Source of the DNA: Corallium rubrum
Lineage: Eukaryota; Cnidaria; Anthozoa; Scleralcyonacea; Coralliidae
Assembly (NCBI GenBank): GCA_964035015.1
Contig: OZ036015.1
Coordinates: 7,705,571-7,769,570, forward strand
Length of the DNA: 64,000 nt
Reading direction: 5' to 3'
Shown here: one piece after another, positions 30,793 to 43,800 of the stretch
How positions within the stretch are numbered: the stretch's first letter is position 1
How the letters are laid out: each line of letters starts with the position of its first letter
Made by a program: the position numbers and the translations under genes
The notes under the pieces: model-generated
Database searches by the model: none
What the model saw: the letters and a program-made list of their open reading frames with translations, nothing else
What the model was told of the DNA's origin: nothing

Positions 30793-31411
30793 TCGATAGA
30801 CCAAATACAAAACAGACACAGATTTTGTTATCTTTCTTTCTGTTCGTTACATGTGTTCTTCTTTCCTCATCTTTCTCGTTAGACTTTCTCAAAGTCCTTT
30901 TCAAACATTTTTGACCTATCGACATTTTTGACCTTTCGGTTACTCGTTGAAAAGGACTTTTCCCACCTGAAGCGCGCCAAAATTCACTGGTGAATTTTTC
31001 GACCGGTGACGTAATTCGGGAAGTAATTATATTCCGGCTCAGTTGCTATGCAAGTGCTATCTTTGGAAGTTGGAGTTAAACAGACTCTTGAAAACGTTTT
31101 AGTAGGGGTAGAACCACTTTCCAATGCATGTACGACAACCCGAAAAAAGTCAAAACAGGGCGATGTACATTTCAGCGATTTCCTGCCGGAATATTTAATT
31201 AGATTCCAAAACCTGCAAGCGAAACAAGACCGCCTCTTTCCTCCCGCTTTTTCGCTCTCCCGCCTTTGCGCTCGCCCGCAAAAACTAGCGCCAAGAGGTG
31301 GACTTGGAGCAAGTCTACGTTCTCGTATGTCCCTGTATGTCTCCAGTTCCCCCCTTCCGGTACTGGGGCTATAGCACAAACAAAACGCAACAAAGCTGGA
31401 TGGACTATCCC
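30793..31411 (-). repeat. 5' LTR of the BEL/Pao element
   Basis: 619 bp on the minus strand. Both ends match the left LTR except for single substitutions in the terminal inverted repeat (GGGATAG...CTATCGA). The LTR would carry promoter and polyadenylation signals. The extra 447 bp missing from the left LTR are present here. Confidence 0.82.
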
Positions 31412-31865
31412 GCCGAGATCCCGTCTCTCAGCGTAATTCCTTGTAAAAAAATGTTTTCGTTTACATAACAAGAGGGCCAACCCTCCTGGGGGGGCCTTTA
31501 CACGAGCCTGAGTCAGGAACGTATCCAGGATTTTGAAAGGGGGAGGGGGGGGGGGGGGGGGGAGCCGAAACCAAAATAAATTTTTAGCAAATCCCTGTTA
31601 GCGTTTACACGATAGCCGGGTCAACCCGACTTGCCGGGTGACCCTTTTCAAGACCCGGGTCGACCAGGGTTGGAGAGGTGCGACGGTGCGGAACTTTGGC
31701 CAACTCCTTCATGTAAACACGGGTTGACTTGACCTGGGATCGTGTAAAGTCTTGGCAATATGATAATTTGTGTTGAGAAAAGCTGATCTGAGTTGAGAAA
31801 AGCTGACCTGGGTTGGGAAAAACTGACCTGGGTTGGGAAAAAAAGCAGCCAACTAGGGCTAGCCT
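31412..31865. other. Linker between BEL element and satellite, with small inverted repeat
   Basis: Includes a poly-G run (31,539-31,561) and a likely small fold-back at 31,613-31,749. Its ends, TTTACACGATAGCCGGGTCAA and its inverse GACTTGACCTGGGATCGTGTAAA, share TTTACACGAT. Repeats of TTGAGAAAAGCTGA (31,772-31,840) lead into the satellite. No gene is seen. Confidence 0.55.
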
Positions 31866-34800
31866 TACCAAAAAATTAAGTTCATGTAAACACGAAATAA
31901 ATTACCAGGGCTAGCCATACCAAAAAAGCTCATGTAAGCACGAGATAAATTACTAGGGCTAGCCTTACCAAAATAGCTCATGTAAACACGAGATAAATTA
32001 CTAGGGCTGGCCCTACCAAAAAAGCTCATGTAAACACGAGATAAATTACTAGGGCTAACCTTGCCAAAAAAGCTCATGCAAACATGATAAATTACTAGGG
32101 CTAGCCCTACCAAAAAAGCTCATGTAAACACGAGATAAATTACTAGGGCTAGCCCTACCAAAAAAGCTCATGTAAACACGAGATAAATTACTATGGCCAG
32201 CCCTACCAAAAAAGTTCATGTAAGCACGAGATAAATTACTAGGGCTAGTCTTACCAAAAAAGCTCATGTAAACACGAGATAAATTACTAGGGCTATAGCT
32301 CTACCAAAAAAGCTCATGTAAACACGAGATAAATTACTAGGGCTAGCCCTACCAAAAAAGCTCATGTAAACACGAGATAAATTACTAGGGCTAGCCTTAC
32401 CAAAAAAGCTCATGTAAACACGAGATAAATTACTAGGGCTAGCCCTACCAAAAAAGCTCATGTAAACAAGAGATAAATTACTAGGGCTAGCCTTACCAAA
32501 AAAGCTCATGTAAACACGAGATAAATTACTAGGGCTAGCCTTACCAAAATAGCTCATGTAAACACGAGATAAATTACTAGGGCTAGCCCTACCAAAAAAG
32601 CTCATGTAAACACGAGATAAGTTACTAGGGCTAGCCTTACCAAAAAAGCTCATGCAAACATGATAAATTACTAGGGCTAGCCCTACCAAAAAAGCTCATG
32701 TAAACACGAGATAAATTACTAGGGCTAGCACTACCAAAAAAGCTCATGTAAACACGAGATAAATTACTAGGGCTAGCCCTACCAAAAAAGCTCATGTAAA
32801 CACGAGAAAAATGACTAGGGCTAGCCTTACCAAAAAAGCTCATGTAAACACGAGATAAATTACTAGGGCTAGCCTTACCAAAAAAGCTCATGTAAACACG
32901 AGATAAATTATTAGGGCTAGCCTTACCAAAAAAGCTCATGTAAACACGAGATAAATTACTAGGGCCTAGCCTTACCAAAAAAGCTCATGTAAACACGAGA
33001 TAAATTACTAGGGCTAGCCTTACCAAAAAAGCTCATGTAAACACGAGATAAATTACTAGGGCTAGCCCTACCAAAAAAGCTCATGTAAACACGAGATACA
33101 TTACTATGGCTAGCCTTAACAAAAAAGCTCATGTAAACACGAGATAAATTACTAAGGCTAGCCCTACCAAAAAAGCTCATGTAAAACGAGATAAATTACT
33201 AGGGCTAGCCTTACCAAAAAAGCTCATGTAAACACGAGATAAATTAATATGGCTAGCCCTACCAAAAAAACTCGTGTAAACACGAGATAAATTACTATGG
33301 CTCGCCTTACCAAAAAAGCCCATGTAAACACGAGATAAATTACTAGGGCTAGCCTTACCAAAATAGCTCATGTAAACACGAGATAAATTACTAGGGCTAG
33401 CCCTACCAAAAAAGCTCATGTAAACAAGAGATAAATTACTAAGGCTAGCCTTACCAAAAAAGCTCATGTAAACACGAGATAAATTACTATGGCTAGCCTT
33501 ACCAAAAAAGCTCATGTAAACACGAGATAAATTACTAGGGCTAGCCCTACCAAAAAAAGCTCATGTAAACACGAGATAAATTACTAGGGCTAGCCTTACC
33601 AAAAAAGCTCATGTAAACACGAGATAAATTACTATGGCTAGCCCTACCAAAAAAGCTCATGTAAACAAGAGATAAATTACTAAGGCTAGCTCTACCAAAA
33701 AAGCTCATGTAAACACGAGATAAATTACTATGGCCAGCGCTACCGAAAAAGCTCATGTAAACACGAGATAAATTACTAGGGCTATAGCTCTACCAAAAAA
33801 GCTCATGTAAACACGAGATAAATTACTAGGGCTAGCCTTACCAAAAAAGCTCATGTAAACACGAGATAAATTACTAGGGCTAGCCCTACCAAAAAAGCTC
33901 ATGTAAACACGAGATAAATTACTAGGGCTAGCCTTACCAAAAAAGCTCATGTAAACACGAGATAAATTACTAGGGCTAGCCTTACCAAAAAAAGCTCATG
34001 TAAACACGAGATAAATTACTAGGGCTAGCCCTACCAAAATAGCTCATGTAAACACGAGATAAATTACTAGGGCTAGCCCTACCAAAAAAGCTCATGTAAA
34101 CACGAGATAAATTACTAGGTCAAGCCTTACCAAAAAGCTCATGTAAACACGAGATAAATTACTATGGCTAGCCTTACCAAAAAAGCTCATGTAAACACGA
34201 GATAAATTACTAGGGCTAGCCCTACCAAAAAGCTCATGTAAACACGAAATAAATTACTAGGGCTAGCCTTACCAAAAAAGCTCATGTAAACACGAGATAA
34301 ATTACTAGGGCTAGCCTTACCAAAAAAGCTCATGTAAACACGAGATAAATTACTAGGGCTAGCCTTACCAAAAAGCTCATGTAAACACGAGATAAATTAC
34401 TAGGGCTAGCCTTACCAAAAAAGCTCATGTAAACACGAGATAAATTACTAGGGCTAGCCCTACCAAAAAAGCTCATGTAAACACGAGATAAATTACTAGG
34501 GCTAGCCTTACCAAAAAAGCTCATGTAAACACGAGATAAATTACTAGGGCTAGCCTTGCCAAAAAAGCTCATGTAAACACGAGATAAATTACTAGGGCTA
34601 GCCCTACCAAAAAAGCTCATGTAAACACGAGATAAATTACTATGGCTAGCCCTACCAAAAAAGCTCATGTAAACACGAGATAAATTACTAGGGCTAGCCT
34701 TACCAAAAAAGCTCATGTAAACACGAGATAAATTACTAGGGCTAGCCTTACCAAAAAAGCTCATGTAAACACGAGATAAATTACTAGGGCTAGCTCTACC

Positions 34801-37800
34801 AAAAAAGCTCATGTAAACACGAGATAAATTACTAGGGCTAGCTTCCAAAAAAAGCTCATGTAAACACGAGATAAATTACTATGGCTAGCCCTACCAAAAA
34901 AGCTCATGTAAGCACGAGATAAATTACTAGGGTTAGTCTTACCAAAAAAGCTCATGTAAACACGAGATAAATTACTAGGGCTAGCCTTACCAAAAAAGCT
35001 CATGTAAACACGAGAAAAATTACTGGGCCAGCCCTACCAAAAAAGCTTATGTAAACACGAGATAAATTACTAGGGCTAACCTTACCAAAAAAGCTCACGT
35101 AAACACGAGATAAATTACTAGGGCTAGCCTTACCAAAAAAGCTCATGTAAACACGAGATAAATTACTAGGGCTAGCCTTACCAAAAAAGCTCATGTAAAC
35201 ACGAGATAAATTACTAGGGCTAGCCTTACCAAAAAAGCTCATGTAAACACGAGATAAATTACTAGGGCTAGCCCTACCAAAAAAGCTCATGTAAACACGA
35301 GATAAATTACTAGGGCTAACCTTGCCAAAAAAGCTCATGCAAACATGATAAATTACTAGGGCTAGCCCTACCAAAAAAGCTCATGTAAACACGAGATAAA
35401 TTACTAGGGCTAGCACTACCAAAAAAGCTCATGTAAACACGAGATAAATTACTAGGGCTAGCCCTACCAAAAAAGCTCATGTAAACACGAGAAAAATTAC
35501 TAGGGCTAGCCTTACCAAAAAAGCTCATGTAAACACGAGATAAATGACTAGGGCTAGCCTTACCAAAAAAGCTCATGTAAACACGAGATAAATTACTAGG
35601 GCTAGCCCTACCAAAAAAGCTCATGTAAAGACGAGATAAATTACTATGGCCAGCCCTACCAAAAAAGTTCATGTAAGCACGAGATAAATTACTAGGGCTA
35701 GTCTTACCAAAAAAGCTCATGTAAACACGAGATAAATTACTAGGGCTATAGCTCTACCAAAAAAGCTCATGTAAACACGAGATAAATTACTAGGGCTAGC
35801 CTTCCAAAAAAAGCTCATGTAAACACGAGATAAATTACTATGGCTAGCCCTACCAAAAAAGCTCATGTAAAACGAGATAAATTACCAGGGCTAGCCTTAC
35901 CAAAAAAGCTCATGTAAACACGAGATAAATTACTAGGGCTAGTCTTACCAAAAAAGCTCATGTAAACACGAGATAAATTACTAGGGCTATAGCTCTACCA
36001 AAAAAGCTCATGTAAACACGAGATAAATTACTAGGGCTAGCCTTACAAAAAAAGCTCATGTAAACACGAGATAAATTACTATGGCTAGCCCTACCAAAAA
36101 AGCTCATGTAAGCACGAGATAAATTACTAGGGTTAGTCTTACCAAAAAAGCTCATGTAAACACGAGATAAATTACTAGGGCTAGCCCTACCAAAAAAGCT
36201 CATGTAAACACGAGATAAATTACTAGGGCTAGCCTTACCAAAAAAGCTCATGTAAACACGAGATAAATTACTGGGCCAGCCCTACCAAAAAAGCTCATGT
36301 AAACACGAGATAAATTACTAGGGCTAACCTTACCAAAAAAGCTCACGTAAACACGAGATAAATTATTAGGGCTAGCCTTAAAAAAAAAGCCCATGTAAAC
36401 ACGAGATAAATTACTAGGGCTAGCCTTACCAAAAATGCTCATGTAAACACGAGATAAATTACTTGGGCTAGCCTTACCAAAAAAGCTCATGTAAACACGA
36501 GATAAATTACTAGGGCTAGCCCTACCAAAAAAGCTCATGTAAACACGAGATAAATTACTAGGGCTAACCTTGCCAAAAGAGCTCATGCAAACATGATAAA
36601 TTACTAGGGCTAGCCCTACCAAAAAAGCTCATGTAAACACGAGATAAATTACTAGGGCTAGCACTACCAAAAAAGCTCATGTAAACACGAGATAAATTAC
36701 TAGGGCTAGCCCTACCAAAAAAGCTCATGTAAACACGAGAAAAATGACTAGGGCTAGCCTTACCAAAAAAGCTCATGTAAACACGAGATAAATTACTAGG
36801 GCTAGCCCTACCAAAAAAGCTCATGTAAACACGAGATACATTACTATGGCTAGCCTTAACAAAAAAGCTCATGTAAACACGAGATAAATTACTAAGGCTA
36901 GCCCTACCAAAAAAGCTCATGTAAAACGAGATAAATTACTAGGGCTAGCCTTACCAAAAAAGCTCATGTAAACACGAGATAAATTACTAGGGCTAGCCCT
37001 ACCAAAAAAGCTCATGTAAACACGAGATAAATTACTATGGCTAGCCTTACCAAAAAAGCTCATGTAAACACGAGATAAATTACTAGGGCTAGCCTTGCCA
37101 AAAAAGCTCATGTAAACACGAGATAAATTACTAGGGCTAGCCCTACAAAAAAAGCTCATGTAAACACGAGATAAATTACTAGGGCTAGCCTTACCAAAAA
37201 AGCTCATGTAAACACGAGATAAATTACTAGGGCTAGCCTTACCAAAAAAGGTCATGTAAACACGAGATAAATTACTTGGGCTAGCCTTACCAAAAAGCTC
37301 ATGTAAACACGAGATAAATTACTAGGGCTAGCCCTACCAAAAAAGCTCATGTAAACACGAGATAAATTACTAGGGCTAGCCCTACCAAAAAAGCTCATGT
37401 AAACACGAGATAAATTACTAGGGCTAGCCTTACCAAAATAGCTCATGTAAACACGAGATAAATTACTAGGCTAGCCCTACCAAAAAAGCTCATGTAAACA
37501 AGAGATAAATTACTAGGGCTAGCCTTACCAAAAAAGCTCATGTAAACACGAGACATGTAAACACGAGATAAATTACTAGGGCTAGCCTTACCAAAATAGC
37601 TCATGTAAACACGAGATAAATTACTAGGGCTAGCCCTACCAAAAAACTCATGTAAACACGAGATAAGTTACTAGGGCTAGCCTTACCAAAAAAGCTCATG
37701 CAAACATGATAAATTACTAGGGCTAGCCCTACCAAAAAAGCTCATGTAAACACGAGATAAATTACTAGGGCTAGCACTACCAAAAAAGCTCATGTAAACA

Positions 37801-40800
37801 CGAGATAAATTACTAGGGCTAGCCCTACCAAAAAAGCTCATGTAAACACGAGAAAAATGACTAGGGCTAGCCTTACCAAAAAAGCTCATGTAAACACGAG
37901 ATAAATTACTAGGGCTAACCTTACCAAAAAAGCTCACGTAAACACGAGATAAATTATTAGGGCTAGCCTTAAAAAAAAAGCCCATGTAAACACGAGATAA
38001 ATTACTAGGGCTAGCCTTACCAAAAAAGCTCATGTAAACACGAGATAAATTACTTGGGCTAGCCTTACCAAAAAAGCTCATGTAAACACGAGATAAATTA
38101 CTAGGGCTAGCCCTACCAAAAAAGCTCATGTAAACACGAGATACATTACTATGGCTAGCCTTAACAAAAAAGCTCATGTAAACACGAGATAAATTACTAA
38201 GGCTAGCCCTACCAAAAAAGCTCATGTAAAACGAGATAAATTACTAGGGCTAGCCTTACCAAAAAAGCTCATGTAAACACGAGATAAATTAATATGGCTA
38301 GCCCTACCAAAAAAGCTCATGTAAACACGAGATAAATTACTATGGCTCGCCTTACCAAAAAAGCTCATGTAAACACGATATAAATTACTAGGGCTAACCT
38401 TGCCAAAAAAGCTCATGCAAACACGAGATAAATTACTAGGGCTAGCCCTACCAAAAAAAGCTCATGTAAACACGAGATAAATTACTAAGGCTAGCCTTAC
38501 CAAAAAAGCTCATGTAAACACGTGATAAATTACTATGGCTAGCCTTACCAAAACAGCTCATGTAAACACGAGATAAATTACTAAGGCTAGCCCTACCAAA
38601 AAAAGCTCATGTAAACACGAGATAAATTACTATGGCTCGCCTTACCAAAAAAGCTCATGTAAACACGAAATAAATTACTATGGCTAGCCTTACCAAAAAA
38701 GCTCATGTAAACACGAGATAAATTACTAAGGCTAGCTCTACCAAAAAAGCTCATGTAAACACGAGATAAATTACTATGGCCAGCGCTACCGAAAAAGCTC
38801 ATGTAAACACGAGATAAATTACTAGCGCTAACCTTACCAAAAAAGCTCATGTAAACACGAGATAAATTACTAGGGCTAGCCTTACCAAAAAAGCTCATGT
38901 AAACACGAGAAAAATTACTAGGGCTAGCCCTTCCAAAAAAGCTCATGTAAACACGAGAAAAATTACTAGGGCTAGCCTTACCAAAAAAGCTCATGTAAAC
39001 ACGAGAAAAATTACTAGCGCTAACCTTAGCAAAAAAGCTCATGTAAACACGAGATAAATTACTAGGGCTAGCCCTACCAAAATAGCTCATGTAAACACGA
39101 GATAAATTACTAGGGCTAGCCCTACCAAAAAAGCTCATGTAAACACGAGATACATTACTAGCGCTAGCCTTACCAAAAAAGCTCATGTAAACACGAGATA
39201 AATTACTAGGTCAAGCCTTACCAAAAAGCTCATGTAAACACGAGATAAATTACTATGGCCAGCCTTACCAAAAAAGCTCATGTAAACACGAGATAAATTA
39301 CTAGGGCTAGCCCTACCAAAAAAGCTTATGTAAACACGAGATAAATTACTAGGGCTAGCCTTACCAAAAAAGCTCATGTAAACACGAGATAAATTACTAG
39401 GGCTAGCCTTACCAAAAAAGCTCATGTAAACACGAGATAAATTACTAGGGCTAGCCTTACCAAAAAAGCTCATGTAAACACGAGATAAATTACTAGGGCT
39501 AGCCTTACCAAAAAAGCTCATGTAAACACGAGATAAATTACTAGGGCTAGCCTTACCAAAAAAGCTCATGTAAACACGAGATAAATTACTAGGGCTAGCC
39601 TTACCAAAAAAGCTCATGTAAACACGAGATAAATTACTAGGGCTAGCCCTACCAAAAAAGCTCATGTAAACACGAGATAAATTACTAGGGCTAGCCCTAC
39701 CAAAAAAGCTCATGTAAACACGAGATAAATTACTAGGGCTAGCCTTACCAAAAAAGCTCATGTAAACACGAGATAAATTACTAGGGCTAGCCCTACCAAA
39801 AAAGCTCATGTAAACAAGAGATAAATTACTAGGGCTAGCCTTACCAAAAAAGCTCATGTAAACACGAGATAAATTACTAGGGCTAGCCTTACCAAAAAAG
39901 CTCATGTAAACACGAGATAAATTACTAGGGCTAGCCTTACCAAAAAAGCTCACGTAAACACGAGATAAATTATTAGGGCTAGCCTTAAAAAAAGCCCATG
40001 TAAACACGAGATAAATTACTAGGGCTAGCCTTACCAAAAATGCTCATGTAAACACGAGATAAATTACTTGGGCTAGCCTTACCAAAAAAGCTCATGTAAA
40101 CACGAGATAAATTACTAGGGCTAGCCCTACCAAAAAAGCTCATGTAAACACGAGATAAATTACTAGGGCTAGCCCTACCAAAAAAGCTCATGTAAACACG
40201 AGATAAATTACTAGGGCTAGCCTTACCAAAATAGCTCATGTAAACACGAGATAAATTACTAGGGCTAGCCCTACCAAAAAAGCTCATGTAAACACGAGAT
40301 AAATTACTAGGGCTAACCTTGCCAAAAAAGCTCATGTAAACACGAGATAAATTACTAGGGCAAGCCCTACCAAAAAAGCTCATGTAAACACGAGATAAAT
40401 TACTAGGGCTAGTCCTACCAAAAAAGCTCATGTAAACACGAGATAAATTACTAGGGCTAGCCCTACCAAAAAAGCTCATGTAAACACGAGATACATTACT
40501 AGGGCTAGCCTTACCAAAAAAGCTCATGTAAACACGAGATAAATTACTAGGGCTAGCCTTACCAAAAAAGCTCATGTAAACACGAGATAAATTACTAGGG
40601 CTAGCCTTCCAAAAAAAGCTCATGTAAACACGAGATAAATTACTATGGCTAGCCCTACCAAAAAAGCTCATGTAAAACGAGATAAATTACCAGGGCTAGC
40701 CTTACCAAAAAAGCTCATGTAAACACGAGATAAATTACTAGGGCTAGCCTTACCAAAAAAGCTCATGTAAACACGAGATAAATTACTAGGGCTATAGCTC

Positions 40801-43800
40801 TACCAAAAAAGCTCATGTAAACACGAGATAAATTACTAGGGCTAGCTTCCAAAAAAAGCTCATGTAAACACGAGATAAATTACTATGGCTAGCCCTACCA
40901 AAAAAGCTCATGTAAGCACGAGATAAATTACTAGGGCTAGTCTTACCAAAAAAGCTCATGTAAACACGAGATACATTACTAGGGCTAGCCCTACCAAAAA
41001 AGCTCATGTAAACACGAGATACATTACTAGGGCTAGCCTTACCAAAAAAGCTCATGTAAACACGAGAAAAATTACTGGGCCAGCCCTACCAAAAAAGCTC
41101 ATGTAAACACGAGATAAATTACTAGGGCTAACCTTACCAAAAAAGCTCACGTAAACACGAGATAAATTACTAGGGCTAGCCTTAAAAAAAAAGCCCATGT
41201 AAACACGAGATAAATTACTAGGGCTAGCCTTACCAAAAAAGCTCATGTAAACACGAGATAAATTACTTGGGCTAGCCTTACCAAAAAAGCCCATGTAAAC
41301 ACGAGATAAATTACTAGGGCTAGCCCTACCAAAAAGCTCATGTAAACACGAGATAAATTACTAGGGCTAACCTTGCCAAAAAAGCTCATGCAAACATGAT
41401 AAATTACTAGGGCTAGCCTACCAAAAAAGCTCATGTAAACACGAGATAAATTACTAGGGCTAGCACTACCAAAAAAGCTCATGTAAACACGAGATAAATT
41501 ACTAGGGCTAGCCCTACCAAAAAAGCTCATGTAAACACGAGAAAATGACTAGGGCTAGCCTTACCAAAAAAGCTCATGTAAACACGAGATAAATTACTAG
41601 GGCTAGCCCTACCAAAAAAGCTCATGTAAACACGAGATAAATTACTATGGCTAGCCTTACCAAAAAAGCTCATGCAAACACGAGATAAATTACTAGGGCT
41701 AGCCCTACCAAAAAAGCTCATGTAAACACGAGATAAATTACTAGGGCTAGCCTTACCAAAAAAGCTCATGTAAACACGAGATAAATTAATATGGCTAGCC
41801 CTTACCAAAAAAGCTCATGTAAACACGAGATAAATTACTATGGCTCGCCTTACCAAAAAAGCTCATGTAAACACGAGATAAATTACTAGGGCTAACCTTG
41901 CCAAAAAAGCTCATGTAAACACGAGATAAATTACTAGGGCTAGCCTTACCAAGAAAGCTCATGTAAACACGAGATAAATTACTAGGGCTAGCCCTACCAA
42001 AAAAGCTCATGTAAACACGAGATAAATTACTATGGCTAGCCTTACCAAAAAAGCTCATGTAAACACGAGATAAATTACTATGGCTAGCCTTACCAAAACA
42101 GCTCATGTAAACACGAGATAAATTACTAAGGCTAGCCCTACCAAAAAAAGCTCATCTAAACACGAGATAAATTACTATGGCTCGCCTTACCAAAAAAGCT
42201 CATGTAAACACGAAATAAATTACTATGGCTAGCCTTACCAAAAAAGCTCATGTAAACACGAGATAAATTACTAGGGCTAGCCCTACCAAAAAAAGCTCAT
42301 GTAAACACGAGATAAATTACTAAGGCTAGCTCTACCAAAAAAGCTCATGTAAACACGAGATAAATTACTATGGCCAGCGCTACCGAAAAAGCTCATGTAA
42401 ACACGAGATAAATTACTAGCGCTAGCCTTACCAAAAAAGCTCATGTAAACACGAGATAAATTACTAGGGCTAGCCTTACCAAAAAAGCTCATGTAAACAC
42501 GATAAAAATTACTAGGGCTAGCCCTTCCAAAAAAGCTCATGTAAACACGAGAAAAATTACTAGGGCTAGCCTTACCAAAAAAGCTCATGTAAACACGAGA
42601 AAAATTACTAGCGCTAACCTTAGCAAAAAAGCTCATGTAAACACGAGATAAATTACTAGGGCTAGCCCTACCAAAATAGCTCATGTAAACACGAGATAAA
42701 TTACTAGGGCTAGCCCTACCAAAAAAGCTCATGTAAACACGAGATACATTACTAGCGCTAGCCTTACCAAAAAAGCTCATGTAAACACGAGATAAATTAC
42801 TAGGTCAAGCCTTACCAAAAAGCTCATGTAAACACGAGATAAATTACTATGGCCAGCCTTACCAAAAAAGCTCATGTAAACACGAGATAAATTACTAGGG
42901 CTAGCCCTACCAAAAAAGCTTATGTAAACACGAGATAAATTACTAGGGCTAGCCTTACCAAAAAAGCTCATGTAAACACGAGATAAATTACTAGGGCTAG
43001 CCTTGCCAAAAAAGCTCATGTAAACACGAGATAAATTACTAGGGCTAGCCCTACAAAAAAAGCTCATGTAAACACGAGATAAATTACTAGGGCTAGCCTT
43101 ACCAAAAAAGCTCATGTAAACACGAGATAAATTACTAGGGCTAGCCTTACCAAAAAAGCTCATGTAAACACGAGATAAATTACTTGGGCTAGCCTTACCA
43201 AAAAAGCTCATGTAAACACGAGATAAATTACTAGGGCTAGCCCTACCAAAAAAGCTCATGTAAACACGAGATAAATTACTAGGGCTAGCCTTACCAAAAA
43301 AGCTCATGTAAACACGAGATAAATTACTAGGGCTAGCCTTACCAAAAAAGCTCATGTAAACACGAGATAAATTACTAGGGCTAGCCCTACCAAAAAAGCT
43401 CATGTAAACAAGAGATAAATTACTAGGGCTAGCCTTACCAAAATAGCTCATGTAAACACGAGATAAATTACTAGGGCTAGCCTTACCAAAAAAGCTCATG
43501 TAAACACGAGATAAATTACTAGGGCTAGCCCTACCAAAAAAGCTCATGTAAACACGAGATAAATTACTAGGGCTAGCCTTACCAAAAAAGCTCATGTAAA
43601 CACGAGATAAATTACTAGGGCTAGCCCTACCAAAAAAGCTCATGTAAACACGAGATAAATTACTAGGGCTAGCACTACCAAAAAAGCTCATGTAAACACG
43701 AGATAAATTACTAGGGCTAGCCTTACCAAAAAAGCTCATGTAAACACGAGATAAATTACTAGGGCTAGCCTTACCAAAAAAGCTCATGTAAACACGAGAT

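Larger units (their letters stand above)
23846..31411 (-). mobile_element. BEL/Pao LTR retrotransposon, decayed
   Basis: The LTR-gag-protease-RT-RNase H-integrase order and motifs identify the BEL/Pao superfamily. The primer site lies at 30,770-30,788 and the purine tract at 24,018-24,028. Coding pieces occupy at least six successive frame changes plus in-frame stops, so no complete Gag-Pol can be made. Flanking 5-bp sequences (AAACT on the left, GCCGA on the right) do not match, so no target-site duplication is preserved. A 290-bp MITE is nested in pol. Confidence 0.9.
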
